Notes: generated by a model not told the origin, from the sequence alone. Positions 32,600 through 42,505 are shown, numbered from the stretch's first letter. The stretch: DNA of 64,000 nucleotides from Treponema bryantii (GCF_900113965.1 NZ_FORI01000003.1:248001-312000), one strand, 5' to 3'. Made by a program: numbers and translations.

Positions 32600-34534
32600 C
32601 TATTCGTCAAGGGTAATTTTGTTTCCGGTGTACAGGAAGTAGTAGCGGCCTTTTGCGGCGATTAGTTCGTCGTGGGTTCCGCGTTCAATAATATTTCCGT
32701 GTTCCAGAACAATAATTTCGTCGGCATTGCGGACTGTTGAAAGGCGGTGTGCAATTACGAAAGTTGTGCGGCCGCTCATCAGGGAATCCATACCCTCTTC
32801 TATCAGTTTTTCTGTACGAGTATCGATAGAAGAGGTAGCTTCGTCCAATACGAGAACCGGAGGATCAGCAACCGCAGCGCGGGCAATCGCCAGCAACTGT
32901 CTCTGTCCCTGACTCAGGCTTGCACCGTCCCCTGTAATAACTGTGTCGTAACCATTTTCCAGATGGCGGATAAAGTGGTCGGCATTTGCAAGTTTTGCAG
33001 CCTCGTAAATCTGAGCATCAGAAGCTTCAAGGTTTCCGTAGCGGATATTATCTTTAATAGTTCCTGTGAACAGATGAGTTGTCTGCTGAACCATACCGAG
33101 CGACTTACGAAGAGAAGCCTTAGAAATCTCATTCAAAGGAATGCCGTCGTAAGTAATTTTACCACTACCCTCTGGAACATCATAAAAGCGAGACAAAAGG
33201 TTGATTGTAGTTGTTTTACCAGAACCGGTAGAACCAACAAGCGCAATCTTCTGACCAGGCTTTGCGTGAATACAGATATCATGAAGTACAGTTTTCTCAG
33301 GCTTGTAACCGAAGGTAACGTGATCAAACACAACCTCACCTTCAAGCTTACGAAGAGAATTATCTGCAGGATTTTTCCAAGCCCATTCGCCGGTAGTTGC
33401 ATAAGACTGAACAAGCTTTTCTTCACCATCAGATTCTTTTGCTTCATAAGCATTTACCAGAGTGTATTCACCTTCATCGATTTCTTCTTCTTCATCGATA
33501 ACGGCAAAAATACGTTCCGCGCCGGCAAGAGCATTAAGAACTGAGTTAGCCTGCATACTCATCATAGAGATTGGCTGGCTGAACGAACGTGTATACTGAA
33601 GGAAAGCCGCAATAGTTCCAAGGTTCATAATTCCTGTAAACCAGTTAAAGCTCATCACTCCACCCTCGCCAAGAATCATAAAGGCAGCGGCTGTAATTGC
33701 AACAACGGCGTACTGCATGTGGCTGAAGTTATTCATCATAGGGCCCATAAGACCACCATAAGTCATAGCATCAGTTCCGGCCTTACGAAGATTGTCGCTC
33801 AAAGTTTCAAACTGCTCGATTGCCTTAGGCTCGTGATTAAATACCTTAATAACCTTCTGGCCTTCAACCATTTCTTCAATAAAGCCGTTGAGCTCACCAA
33901 CACATTTCTGATTTTCGCGGAAGGCTTTAGCAGAGCGTTTTCCAACGGCAGCCATACTCAAGGTGATAAGGAACATAGTCACGAGCATGATGATTGTAAG
34001 CATCGGGCTCAAAGAAATCATCATTACAAATACAGATGTGACTGTAATTATAGAAGAAAAGAGCTGAGGAATTGTCTGGCTCATCATTTCGCGAAGAGCA
34101 TCTGTATCGTTTGTAAAGCGAGACATGAGTTCACCGTGAGTGTGTGCATCATAATATTTGATAGGAAGCTTTTCGAGGCGGCTGAACAAATCACAGCGCA
34201 CGTTGTACAAAAGGTTTGTAGAGATGTACAACATGAGTCGTGAGTTACACCATGAAGCAAGAACTCCAACACAGAACAATGCAAGAACTCCAATGAGAAG
34301 CTTAGCAAAACCTGTAAAGTCTGGATTCTGCTTTCCAATCAATGGAATGATGTAATTATTCAAAGCAGGTTTAATAAGGTAAGTTCCGATTACTGAAGCA
34401 CCAGAGCTTACAATTACACAAAGGAAAACTACCAGCCACAATGCCTTGAATTTTCCCATATATTGAAGAATGCGTCCGATTGTCTTTTTTGCATCCTTTG
34501 GTTTTCCAAAACCTTTATTTCTTACTGGTGGCAT
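32600..34534 (-). CDS. ABC exporter half-transporter, catalytic partner
   Basis: 644 residues: a six-TM domain (about 30-330), a linker, then an ATPase domain. Walker A is GSTGSGKT (K440), Walker B ends in the catalytic E565 (VLVLDEATSS) and the switch His is H596 (IAHRLS); the signature is LSQGQ (540-544) rather than LSGGQ. With the upstream gene it forms a heterodimeric exporter of the LmrCD/TM287-288 type, for lipids or drugs. TAATG overlap with the partner's stop indicates coupling. Confidence 0.9.
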   Translation of the reverse strand: MPPVRNKGFGKPKDAKKTIGRILQYMGKFKALWLVVFLCVIVSSGASVIGTYLIKPALNNYIIPLIGKQNPDFTGFAKLLIGVLALFCVGVLASWCNSRLMLYISTNLLYNVRCDLFSRLEKLPIKYYDAHTHGELMSRFTNDTDALREMMSQTIPQLFSSIITVTSVFVMMISLSPMLTIIMLVTMFLITLSMAAVGKRSAKAFRENQKCVGELNGFIEEMVEGQKVIKVFNHEPKAIEQFETLSDNLRKAGTDAMTYGGLMGPMMNNFSHMQYAVVAITAAAFMILGEGGVMSFNWFTGIMNLGTIAAFLQYTRSFSQPISMMSMQANSVLNALAGAERIFAVIDEEEEIDEGEYTLVNAYEAKESDGEEKLVQSYATTGEWAWKNPADNSLRKLEGEVVFDHVTFGYKPEKTVLHDICIHAKPGQKIALVGSTGSGKTTTINLLSRFYDVPEGSGKITYDGIPLNEISKASLRKSLGMVQQTTHLFTGTIKDNIRYGNLEASDAQIYEAAKLANADHFIRHLENGYDTVITGDGASLSQGQRQLLAIARAAVADPPVLVLDEATSSIDTRTEKLIEEGMDSLMSGRTTFVIAHRLSTVRNADEIIVLEHGNIIERGTHDELIAAKGRYYFLYTGNKITLDE

Positions 34535-36294
34535 TAGTCTTCACCTCCTGCAAGGTCTGCATCGCCGCTACCCTGCTGCTGCGATTCAAATACTTCGCGG
34601 TAAATCTTGTTTGATTTCAGAAGCTCATCATGAGTTCCAACACCACTTATTGTTCCCTCATCAAGAACTATAATCTTATCTGCTTCTTTTACAGAAGAAA
34701 TACGCTGAGCAATGATGATTTTTGTAGTTTCCGGAGCAAGCTCTTTAAGGGCATTGCGGATGCGGCCTTCTGTTGCAGTATCAACGGCAGAAGTTGAATC
34801 ATCCAAAATAAGGATTTTTGGATTTTTGAGAAGAGCACGTGCAATACAGAGGCGCTGCTTCTGACCACCAGAAACGTTTACACCACCCTGACCAAGCATT
34901 GTGTTATAGCCTTCAGGGAAAGAAGAAATAAAGCTGTCTGCATCGGCTGCCTTACAAGCGGCAAGAATCTGTTCGTCTGTTGCGTTTTCGTTACCCCAGC
35001 GAAGGTTATCGCGGATAGAACCACTGAACAGAACGTTCTTCTGAAGAACCATGGCAACACTGTCGCGGAGCACTGTAATATCATAGTCGCGTACATCAAC
35101 ACCGCCGATTTTCACAGAGCCCTTAAAAACATCATAAAGACGTGGCAAAAGAGAAACGAGGGAAGTTTTAGAAGAACCGGTACTTCCGATAATTCCAACA
35201 ACTTCACCGCTCTTAATTTCAAGATTGATATCTTTAAGAATCAGATTGTCTTCGCGCTTACCGTAGCTGAAATCAACCTTTTCAAAGCTGATTGCACCGT
35301 TCTTTACTTCCATAACAGGATTTTCAGGATTTTTGATATCCGGAACTTCGTCGAGAACTTCAACGATACGCTGATTAGAAGCCTGAACCATTACGAGGGA
35401 AACAAAAACCATTCCCAGGAACATTACAGAAGAAAGAACCTGAGTTACATAAGTGAAGAAGCTGATCAGTTCACCGCTGAGCATAAAGCCGCCTACTACA
35501 AGTCTTCCGCCAAACCACATAACAGCAATCATAGAAACATACATTACAAGCTGCATGATAGGCATCATAAAGATAATAGTCTTTTCTGCATGAACCTGAG
35601 CAGTGCGAACATCATCAGCTGCCTTACGGAACTTCTTCTCTTCAAAGTCGCCGCGGACATAAGCCTTTACAATTCGAATACCAATGAGGTTTTCCTGAAT
35701 AGCGCCGTTGAGGGCATCAAACTTTGCCATCATCTTCTTAAAACGAGGATGCGCAATATTTGAGATTGTAAGAATTGAGATTACGATGATTGGTACTGCA
35801 ATCAAAAAGAGAATTGCAAGCTGAGCGTTCATTCTGAAAGCCATAATTGTACCGGCAATCAGCATAAATGGGGTTCGAATACACATATGGATAAGCATAC
35901 GGTAAACATTCTGAGCCATATTTACGTCTGTTGTAAGACGGGTTACTAAAGAGGCTGTACTGAAGCGGTCAATATTCGCAAATGAAAAACTCTGAATCTT
36001 ACGGTAAAGTCTCTGGCGCAGTGTACAGGCAAAGCCCTGTGCAGCAACTGTAGAAAAACGGGTTCCAAGCATACCGCAGATAAGGGATATAATAGCGAGT
36101 CCAACCATGAGTGCGCCGTATTTTACTACGAACGGCAGGTCTTTTCCCGCAATTCCAACATCAATGATTTTGGCCATTATAAAAGGAATTACTACTTCCA
36201 TCAAAACTTCGCCAACCATTACAACCGGCGAAAGAATTGTATTTACTATATACCGCTTACTCAGGCCTCGGGTAAGCTTACTAACTGTAGACAT
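34534..36294 (-). CDS. ABC exporter half-transporter, degenerate-site partner
   Basis: 586 residues, six TM segments plus an ATPase domain. Walker A is GSTGSSKT (K376) and the signature is canonical VSGGQ (474-478), but the catalytic Glu is D499 (LILDDSTSAVD) and the switch His is Q530 (IIIAQRISS). This is the pattern of the degenerate half of heterodimeric exporters, where ATP binds but is hydrolysed slowly. It is the first gene of the pair. Substrate unknown. Confidence 0.9.
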   Translation of the reverse strand: MSTVSKLTRGLSKRYIVNTILSPVVMVGEVLMEVVIPFIMAKIIDVGIAGKDLPFVVKYGALMVGLAIISLICGMLGTRFSTVAAQGFACTLRQRLYRKIQSFSFANIDRFSTASLVTRLTTDVNMAQNVYRMLIHMCIRTPFMLIAGTIMAFRMNAQLAILFLIAVPIIVISILTISNIAHPRFKKMMAKFDALNGAIQENLIGIRIVKAYVRGDFEEKKFRKAADDVRTAQVHAEKTIIFMMPIMQLVMYVSMIAVMWFGGRLVVGGFMLSGELISFFTYVTQVLSSVMFLGMVFVSLVMVQASNQRIVEVLDEVPDIKNPENPVMEVKNGAISFEKVDFSYGKREDNLILKDINLEIKSGEVVGIIGSTGSSKTSLVSLLPRLYDVFKGSVKIGGVDVRDYDITVLRDSVAMVLQKNVLFSGSIRDNLRWGNENATDEQILAACKAADADSFISSFPEGYNTMLGQGGVNVSGGQKQRLCIARALLKNPKILILDDSTSAVDTATEGRIRNALKELAPETTKIIIAQRISSVKEADKIIVLDEGTISGVGTHDELLKSNKIYREVFESQQQGSGDADLAGGED

Positions 36295-36385
36295 GTATTT
36301 AAAGTTAACAAAAACGATTTATGATTTCAAGCGTTTATGAGAAATAAAGAGAATTCTCTTAGAATTTTCTTGTTTTGTACAACTA

Positions 36386-36425
36386 TGGTTTCGATACGGG
36401 CGCTTCGCGCCCTACTCAACCACCG
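36386..36425. repeat. Family A palindromic repeat (copy A4, long-loop form)
   Basis: TGGTTTCGATACGGGCGC then TTCGCGCCCTACTCAACCAC: the GGTTTCGA / CTCAACC ends flank an inner GGGCGCTTCGCGCCC palindrome. It lies between the ABC genes and the DUF4230 gene. Confidence 0.82.
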
Positions 36426-36444
36426 AGGACCGGCTAATTGTTTA

Positions 36445-37086
36445 TTATCGGATTTTGACCTCTTCAAAGCCAAGGGCCAGCATAAACTGAGTTACAATAC
36501 GGATTGCATAATCTCTGGCATCATCTAAAATACCCTCTGCAACCATATCTTCTGCAGCGGAGACTTTTGCGCCTTCAATTTCGTCAAAAATTTCCTGGGT
36601 AGAAATTGGAACGAAGATACTCTGTTTTTCATCAAATACGCTCTGGCTCACAATCTCATTTCCGAGCACCTCTGCCTGCGGAATGCTAAGCGTTATAGTT
36701 TTTCCGTCCAGAGAAACGCTGTAGGAAATATCAGTAATATCTGCAACACCAGCTCTAATGAGGCCTGAATATTTTATGATTGTATAGCTTTTTGCAAAGC
36801 CCGAAGTCTTTTTAAGGGTAATGATGTCGCTGTAACGGTACTTTGCGGTAACCAGTTCCTGACAATATGAAAGCTGACGCTCCACGAGTGCGATGTTGCT
36901 CTGTTTTTTTACCACTGTAAAACGCTTGAAGGCAAAATATCCGCCGCCAAGCACAAGCAGCGCAATCAAAAGAATTGTAACAATACGAAGAAGGATTCTG
37001 GTTCCAAGCCCTGCCCTATGCATTTTTGCAGGTTTTGGATTTTTGGGAGTTTTTACGGTCTTTTCGGTATTCTCAGTTTTTTCCAT
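36445..37086 (-). CDS. DUF4230 domain membrane protein
   Basis: 213 residues: a Lys/Pro-rich cytoplasmic start, one membrane segment (about 32-52), then a DUF4230-type domain with the typical SYCQELVTAKYRYSD and YTIIKYSGLIRAGVADI patterns. The function of the family is unknown as far as I recall. It is divergent from hflK-hflC, which also encode membrane-anchored proteins facing the periplasm. Family name from memory. Confidence 0.78.
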   Translation of the reverse strand: MEKTENTEKTVKTPKNPKPAKMHRAGLGTRILLRIVTILLIALLVLGGGYFAFKRFTVVKKQSNIALVERQLSYCQELVTAKYRYSDIITLKKTSGFAKSYTIIKYSGLIRAGVADITDISYSVSLDGKTITLSIPQAEVLGNEIVSQSVFDEKQSIFVPISTQEIFDEIEGAKVSAAEDMVAEGILDDARDYAIRIVTQFMLALGFEEVKIR

Positions 37087-37157
37087 GAGAAATATTATAC
37101 CCCATCTTAAAGTTTTTTTGTTGTTTTTTTTTCAATTAATTTATATCTTTAAAATAA

Positions 37158-37181
37158 ATCCTGAAACAAGTTCAGGATGAC
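37158..37181. repeat. Short palindrome (ATCCTGAA..TTCAGGAT type)
   Basis: ATCCTGAAACAAGTTCAGGA then TGAC. A diverged relative (GTCATGCTGAACTTAATTCA) lies near 52724. It sits just upstream of hflK. Confidence 0.6.
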
Positions 37182-37207
37182 ATGAAAAAAAGGAGGCGTC
37201 GAGAGAG

Positions 37208-38170
37208 ATGGCTGACGAAGAAGTAAAAAAAGCAAAGCGCGTGCGCCGCAGCGTAGGTCCTGCCCTGCTTTTCTGGCTGATTGTCCTTGCACTTGCAGTA
37301 GTTGCAGGATTTTCAAGTGTTTATGTGGTTGATGAAACTGAAAATGCGGTAATCACCAGGTTTGGAAAATACCAGCAGACCGTAGGTTCCGGACTTCACT
37401 TTAAGCTTCCGTTCGGCATCGACAAAAACTACAATGTCGACATTAAGACTCTCCGCGCCGAGCAGTTTGGTTTTAAGACAGTTAAAGCCGGCCGAAACAA
37501 CGAGTACAAAAACAATATTTCCGAAGAATCTGAAATGCTCACCGGCGACCTCAACATTGTAGATGTTGAATGGGTTATTCAGTATAAGGTTGTAGATCCA
37601 AAACAGTGGCTTTTCAACGTTTACGAACGTGAGCAAACAATCCGCGATATTTCCCGTTCGGTAATCAACACTCTGGTTGGTGACCGTGCAATTTTCGACG
37701 TAATCAGCGCCGACCGTTCTACAATTCAGAATCTTGCCCAGGAGCAGATGAACGAAAACTTTAAGACACTCGGACTTGGAATCAATGTAACAACAGTTCA
37801 GTTCCAGAACGTAGTTCCACCTGTAGAAGTTCAGGCCGCATTTGAAGACGTAAACAAGGCAAGCCAGGATATGAAGCGCCTTATCAACGAAGGTAAGGAA
37901 GAGTATAACAAAGAAATCCCTAAGGCTCAGGGTGAAGCAGACCGTCAGATTCAGGTTGCAGAAGGTTATGCCGCAGAACGTGTAAACATGGCAAAGGGTG
38001 ATGTTGCCCGCTTCAACGCCGTTTACGAAGAATACAAGCGTGCTCCTAAAGCAACAAAAGAACGTATCTATCTTGAAACTATGGCAGAGATTTTTGGCAG
38101 CGAGACAAAGCCGGAACTTATCGACAGCGAGCTTGAAAATCTTGTTCCTGTAAAAAATCTTAAAAACTAA
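37208..38170 (+). CDS. hflK: Membrane protease modulator HflK
   Basis: 320 residues: a short charged N-terminus, one membrane anchor (about 21-42), then a PHB/SPFH domain (VYVVDETENAVITRFGKYQ to VNMAKGDVARF). HflK with HflC forms a cage around FtsH and tunes its proteolysis. AAGGAGG precedes the ATG. hflC follows after 21 nt. It lacks the Gly-rich N-terminal tail of E. coli HflK. Confidence 0.92.
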   Translation: MADEEVKKAKRVRRSVGPALLFWLIVLALAVVAGFSSVYVVDETENAVITRFGKYQQTVGSGLHFKLPFGIDKNYNVDIKTLRAEQFGFKTVKAGRNNEYKNNISEESEMLTGDLNIVDVEWVIQYKVVDPKQWLFNVYEREQTIRDISRSVINTLVGDRAIFDVISADRSTIQNLAQEQMNENFKTLGLGINVTTVQFQNVVPPVEVQAAFEDVNKASQDMKRLINEGKEEYNKEIPKAQGEADRQIQVAEGYAAERVNMAKGDVARFNAVYEEYKRAPKATKERIYLETMAEIFGSETKPELIDSELENLVPVKNLKN

Positions 38171-38191
38171 GGAAAGGGGGAAATCACGACT

Positions 38192-39178
38192 ATGACTAGA
38201 GCAATGAAAAGATTTATCGGCTGGCTTACAGCTATTTTAGTACTGATTCTTCTTTTTATAATCACAGGACCATTCTATATCGTAAATGAAGGAAAACAGG
38301 TAGTTGTTACCCGTTTCAGTAAAATTGTTAATTCTCACACAGAGGCTGGTCTTTACATTAAAGTGCCATTCCTTGATCAGGTAACTGAATATCCAAAACT
38401 GATTCTTTCTCTTGACGGTGACCCACAGAGCATCACTACCAAAGAAAATCAGTATATAATAGTAGATACTACATCAAGATGGCGCATTACAGACCCGGTT
38501 GCCTTCTATCAGAACTTCCAGACCTTGAACAATGCTTACAATAAGCTTTCTGATATTGTTGATTCTTCATGCCGTACTGTTATTACTCAGAACCGTATGA
38601 GTGAAATTGTACGCTCATCTAACATCATCAATGAAAGAAAAAATACTGAATCTGATAAAGATGAAGAGACAAAAGAAATCGACAAGCTTGTAAATGCTGA
38701 TACAGTAAACGAGGTTGTAACAAAGGGCCGCAGCGAACTTTGCCGCCAGATGACAAGTATTGCCCAGAAAGAAGCTAAAGACTGGGGTATTGAACTTCTG
38801 GACATTGTTCCCCGCCAGGTTAAGTATTCTGATGAACTTAATGAATCAGTTTACAACTCTATGATTAAGGATAGAAACCAGGTTGCACAGGCTTACCGCT
38901 CACTTGGTGAAGGTAAAAAAGCTGAATGGCTTGGTCGCCTTGAAAACGACAAGCGTACAATTGCTTCTGAAGCATACCGCAAGTCTGAGGAAATTAAGGG
39001 TGCGGCCGATGCTGAAGCTGCGGCTATTTATGCTGCGGCATACAACAAAGACCTTGAGTTCTATACCTTCTGGAAGAGTATGGAGTCTTACAAGCAGAAT
39101 CTTAAAGACTACCCTGCTACTTACAGTACTAAGATGGATTATTTCAACTATCTGTATGGAGCAGATGGTAAGAGATAG
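38192..39178 (+). CDS. hflC: Membrane protease modulator HflC
   Basis: 328 residues: N-terminal anchor (about 9-30) and an SPFH domain (FYIVNEGKQVVVTRFSKIV, IELLDIVPRQVKY), then a coiled coil and a C-terminal helix (KDLEFYTFWKSMESYKQ). It includes a charged insertion near residue 155 (ESDKDEETKEIDK). It partners HflK in the HflKC-FtsH complex. GGAAAGGGGG precedes the ATG. A family B repeat begins about 12 nt after the stop. Confidence 0.93.
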   Translation: MTRAMKRFIGWLTAILVLILLFIITGPFYIVNEGKQVVVTRFSKIVNSHTEAGLYIKVPFLDQVTEYPKLILSLDGDPQSITTKENQYIIVDTTSRWRITDPVAFYQNFQTLNNAYNKLSDIVDSSCRTVITQNRMSEIVRSSNIINERKNTESDKDEETKEIDKLVNADTVNEVVTKGRSELCRQMTSIAQKEAKDWGIELLDIVPRQVKYSDELNESVYNSMIKDRNQVAQAYRSLGEGKKAEWLGRLENDKRTIASEAYRKSEEIKGAADAEAAAIYAAAYNKDLEFYTFWKSMESYKQNLKDYPATYSTKMDYFNYLYGADGKR

Positions 39179-39190
39179 ATATAACATTAC

Positions 39191-39260
39191 CGTCATTGCG
39201 AGGAGCGCAGCGACGTGGCAATCCATACAAATAGATTGCTTCGCTGCGCTCGCAATGACG
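39191..39260. repeat. Family B repeat, inverted pair (copy B3)
   Basis: CGTCATTGCGAGGAGCGCAG then CGACGTGGCAATCC, and the inverse GATTGCTTCGCTGCGCTCGC then AATGACG, between hflC and the 560-aa gene. Confidence 0.9.
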
Positions 39261-39279
39261 AAAGAGATCAGGAACACAC

Positions 39280-40962
39280 ATGAATTTAATAACAATAGAA
39301 AACGGAGAGCTTAGACTTAATTCAAACCTTGATGAGTACACTTTTGGAAAAACCGGACATGATTCTATTTTGAATCAGGAAGGTGTGATTTTTGATGGAA
39401 AGAATTTCCGTCAGTGGACTTTTGAAGAGGTAAAATCTTATGATGCCCAGAAAAACGGAAGTCCACAGCGGCTCGTTTTCTATTGTGCAAAAAATCCTCT
39501 GAGCGACGGGGCTAAAACTCTCGCTCAGTATTTTGATGAAGGTGGAGAGGCTTGTCTTGCTGCAGTAAAAGCAGTTTGTACAGCCCTCACCTCTGCAGCC
39601 ATAAATGAAAATGCTATTCCAGCAGTTGGAGCCGGCGGCATTATGGTTGATGGAGACAAGGTTCTTTTTGCACCGGAATCTCTTTTCAATTATGCAGCAA
39701 ACTCTCTTCCAGCTGAGGATACTCTAAATCAGCATACAGGCTTTATAAACGAAACAATCAGAGGGCTTCCATCACTTTGTTTTGAAAGAGCGGCAATTAT
39801 TTACCGCCTTCTTGCAAAACGTCTGCCTTTCCCTGCAACAGACAGCATTGCACGTAACGCAGACATTTTTGACCGCAAGTTCCTTCCAATTGAATATTGC
39901 GTAAACGGAATTGACTCAGGACTTGCCCTTGCAATCAACAATGCCCTTAAACTCAATTCAACTGCGGTAAACGTTCCTGGAAAAAGAAAGAAGGGAAAAG
40001 CAAGTGAAGATTTAAAACCTTCTGCAGAGTTCCCGATTGAAAAACTCGACGAAGCCTTCAAACTCAGCCTTAATACAACAGAAGATAAGGATTTTGAAGA
40101 AAAGGTTGCCGCTTTTATAAAAAATCAGAATTCGAAAATCAATACAAAGCGCCATATAAAACGCAATACAACAACAATTGGGGTAATTGCTGGCATTGTG
40201 CTTGTAGTAGTTATCGTAACAATCAACACTATAAAAACACGAAATGAAGATTATACTTCTGTAGGTCTTACTTCTACAGAAACAATCCGCGCCTATATGA
40301 ACGGTGTAAATGAAAAAGATACACTTTTACTTTCGGACTTTGGTGAAGGAAAAACTCCGAATGACTTTGGCGACATGGTAAGCCGTATTTATGTAATGCA
40401 CAAGCAGAGACTTGCTTACGGTGGAGACAACGGATTTGGAGATCCTGCAAACTGGCTTTTCTATATTACAGATGAAAAAAAATATGCGGGTTCTGGAATC
40501 TATGGAATCTCAAATCTTAAGGTAGACGGAAAAGCAGAATCGCTTGAAGTTGAACTTAAAAAGAAAAACGAAAAACCAGCTCCTCTTGAAAAAGAAGGCA
40601 ATGTAACTCTTGCAGATGGCATGACTTCTGTTCACAAGGTTGAATATTACATGTTCTATACACAGGGAGAAGATGTTGATTACATAATAGAAAAAGTTAC
40701 AGGAACCTTTACCCTCACCTTTAAGAAAAACCGCTGGGTTATTACAGAAATTGATACAGAAGGAACAGATTTGAATGTTGACTGTAAGCAATTTTTCCAG
40801 GATTATCTTGCCGCACTTAAGGAATCTGAAAATGATGTAATTAAAGCTGTTGATTCTCTGCGTCCAAAATATGAATGGCTTCCAGAAAAAGACGCAATGC
40901 AGAGAGAAAAAGAAAGAATTGAATATCAGATTCTGCATCCGCTGGAGGCTGTAGGATGTTAG
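39280..40962 (+). CDS. Membrane protein with a pseudokinase-like N-terminal domain
   Basis: 560 residues. Residues about 60-225 follow the layout of a protein-kinase C-lobe: a helix with ACLAAVKAVCTAL, a loop GGIMVDGDKVLFAPESLF in place of the catalytic and DFG loops, then FERAAIIYRLLAKRLPFPA like the GVxLYELLTGxxPF helix. The HRD and DFG residues are missing, so it would be inactive. One membrane segment (about 297-318) separates it from a C-terminal extracytoplasmic domain (about 325-525). I do not recognise the family; kinase resemblance is inference. It is preceded by CAGGA and a repeat. Confidence 0.6.
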   Translation: MNLITIENGELRLNSNLDEYTFGKTGHDSILNQEGVIFDGKNFRQWTFEEVKSYDAQKNGSPQRLVFYCAKNPLSDGAKTLAQYFDEGGEACLAAVKAVCTALTSAAINENAIPAVGAGGIMVDGDKVLFAPESLFNYAANSLPAEDTLNQHTGFINETIRGLPSLCFERAAIIYRLLAKRLPFPATDSIARNADIFDRKFLPIEYCVNGIDSGLALAINNALKLNSTAVNVPGKRKKGKASEDLKPSAEFPIEKLDEAFKLSLNTTEDKDFEEKVAAFIKNQNSKINTKRHIKRNTTTIGVIAGIVLVVVIVTINTIKTRNEDYTSVGLTSTETIRAYMNGVNEKDTLLLSDFGEGKTPNDFGDMVSRIYVMHKQRLAYGGDNGFGDPANWLFYITDEKKYAGSGIYGISNLKVDGKAESLEVELKKKNEKPAPLEKEGNVTLADGMTSVHKVEYYMFYTQGEDVDYIIEKVTGTFTLTFKKNRWVITEIDTEGTDLNVDCKQFFQDYLAALKESENDVIKAVDSLRPKYEWLPEKDAMQREKERIEYQILHPLEAVGC

Positions 40963-40967
40963 TCATA

Positions 40968-40996
40968 TTGACATTTTCACTATATTTGTCATAATA
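40968..40996 (+). promoter_or_regulatory. Promoter of the carboxyltransferase gene
   Basis: TTGACA (40968-40973), 17-nt spacer, ATAATA (40991-40996); about 16 nt before the ATG. The -35 is close to the end of the preceding gene. Confidence 0.7.
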
Positions 40997-41012
40997 GACT
41001 ACGAGGTTAATC

Positions 41013-42503
41013 ATGGAATACAATGTTGAAAAACAGCACGCAAAGGGAAAGCTTCACGCTATTGAGCGTATCAATGCACTTTGCGACAAAGATTCTTTTG
41101 TTGAAACATATCAGGGTGTAAAACACAACTGTACCAGCTTTGGAATGGACAAAAAAGACATTCCTTATGATGGTGTAATCACAGGTTTTGGAAAAATAAA
41201 TGGACGTAAGGTTGCAGTTTATGCACAGGACTTCACTATTCAGGGTGGTTCTCTTGGTCATATGCACGGACGCAAAATCGCTGACCTTACAAAAATGGCT
41301 ATTGATGCACGCTGTCCTGTAATCGGCATTAACGATTCAGGTGGAGCTCGTATTCAGGAAGGTGTTGAGGCTCTTGGCGGATACGGTAACGTATTCAATC
41401 AGAACGTTCGCGCTTCTGGTGCTATCCCACAGATTTCTATCATCGCAGGTCCTTGTGCCGGTGGTGCCGTATATTCACCTGGAATCACAGACTTTATCTT
41501 TACTGTAGATAAGGTAACTCAGATGTTCATTACAGGTCCTAAGGTTGTTAAGTCTGTAATGTTTATGGACATTTCTGCAGAAGACCTCGGTGGAGCTTCT
41601 ATTCACGCAACAAAGTCTGGTGTATCTCACTTCCGCTGCGACAATGAAAAAGACTGCTACGAGCAGGTTCGCCGTCTTCTGGACTACATTCCACACTACT
41701 TCGGGGACAAGATTGAACCTAACGAAAAGTTCAAGTTTGATGAAAAGAAAGCTGCAAAGAAGATTAAGGAAATCATGCCGGAAAATCCACGTCAGGGTTA
41801 CGACGTTCGCGAAGTAATCAACTGCGTAATTGATGAAGATTCATTCCTTGAAATCATGAAGGAATTTGCAATTAACTGTGTAGTTGGCTTTGGTAAAATT
41901 GAAGGCCGTACAGTTGGTATTGTTGCTAATAACCCTAAAGGACTTGGTGGTGTATTGGATTGCGATGCTTCTGATAAGATTGCACGATTTATCCGCTACT
42001 GCGACAGCTTTGATATTCCACTTCTTACTTTTGTTGATGTTCCAGGCTTTATCCCAGGACCTCAGGAAGAGCAGAAAGGTATTATCCGCCACGGTGCAAA
42101 GGTAATCTACGCTTACAGCGAGGCTACAGTACCAAAGCTTACTGTTATTCTCCGCAAGGCTTACGGTGGAGCTTACATTGCTATGTGTTCTAAGCATCTT
42201 GGTGCAGACTTTGTTTACGCATGGCCAAAGGCAGAAATTGCTGTAATGGGTGCTGAAGGTGCCATTGAGATTCTGTATGCTAAGGAATTGAAAGATCCTA
42301 ACAAGGCTGCTGAAGTTCAGGCTGCGTCAGAGAAATATAAGAATGAGATTATGACTCCTTATATTGCTGCTGAGCGTGGTTATATTACAGAAATCATTCA
42401 GCCGGAAGAAACTCGTAAGAGAATTGTGGCTAGTTTTGACTTCCTTGAAACAAAGATTTTCACAAACAAACCATTGAAAAAACACGGTAATATTCCGTTG
42501 TAA
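41013..42503 (+). CDS. Biotin-dependent acyl-CoA carboxyltransferase subunit (PccB/MmdA family)
   Basis: 496 residues, close to the usual 510-520. Both carboxyltransferase halves are clear: GGARIQEGVEALGGYG, GPCAGGAVYSPG, and ADFVYAWPKAEIAVMGAEGA. It transfers CO2 between biotin and an acyl-CoA such as propionyl- or methylmalonyl-CoA. No biotin carboxylase, biotin carrier or decarboxylase membrane subunit is adjacent, so the substrate and direction are open. It has its own promoter; a family B repeat begins at the stop. Confidence 0.93.
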   Translation: MEYNVEKQHAKGKLHAIERINALCDKDSFVETYQGVKHNCTSFGMDKKDIPYDGVITGFGKINGRKVAVYAQDFTIQGGSLGHMHGRKIADLTKMAIDARCPVIGINDSGGARIQEGVEALGGYGNVFNQNVRASGAIPQISIIAGPCAGGAVYSPGITDFIFTVDKVTQMFITGPKVVKSVMFMDISAEDLGGASIHATKSGVSHFRCDNEKDCYEQVRRLLDYIPHYFGDKIEPNEKFKFDEKKAAKKIKEIMPENPRQGYDVREVINCVIDEDSFLEIMKEFAINCVVGFGKIEGRTVGIVANNPKGLGGVLDCDASDKIARFIRYCDSFDIPLLTFVDVPGFIPGPQEEQKGIIRHGAKVIYAYSEATVPKLTVILRKAYGGAYIAMCSKHLGADFVYAWPKAEIAVMGAEGAIEILYAKELKDPNKAAEVQAASEKYKNEIMTPYIAAERGYITEIIQPEETRKRIVASFDFLETKIFTNKPLKKHGNIPL

Positions 42504-42505
42504 TA

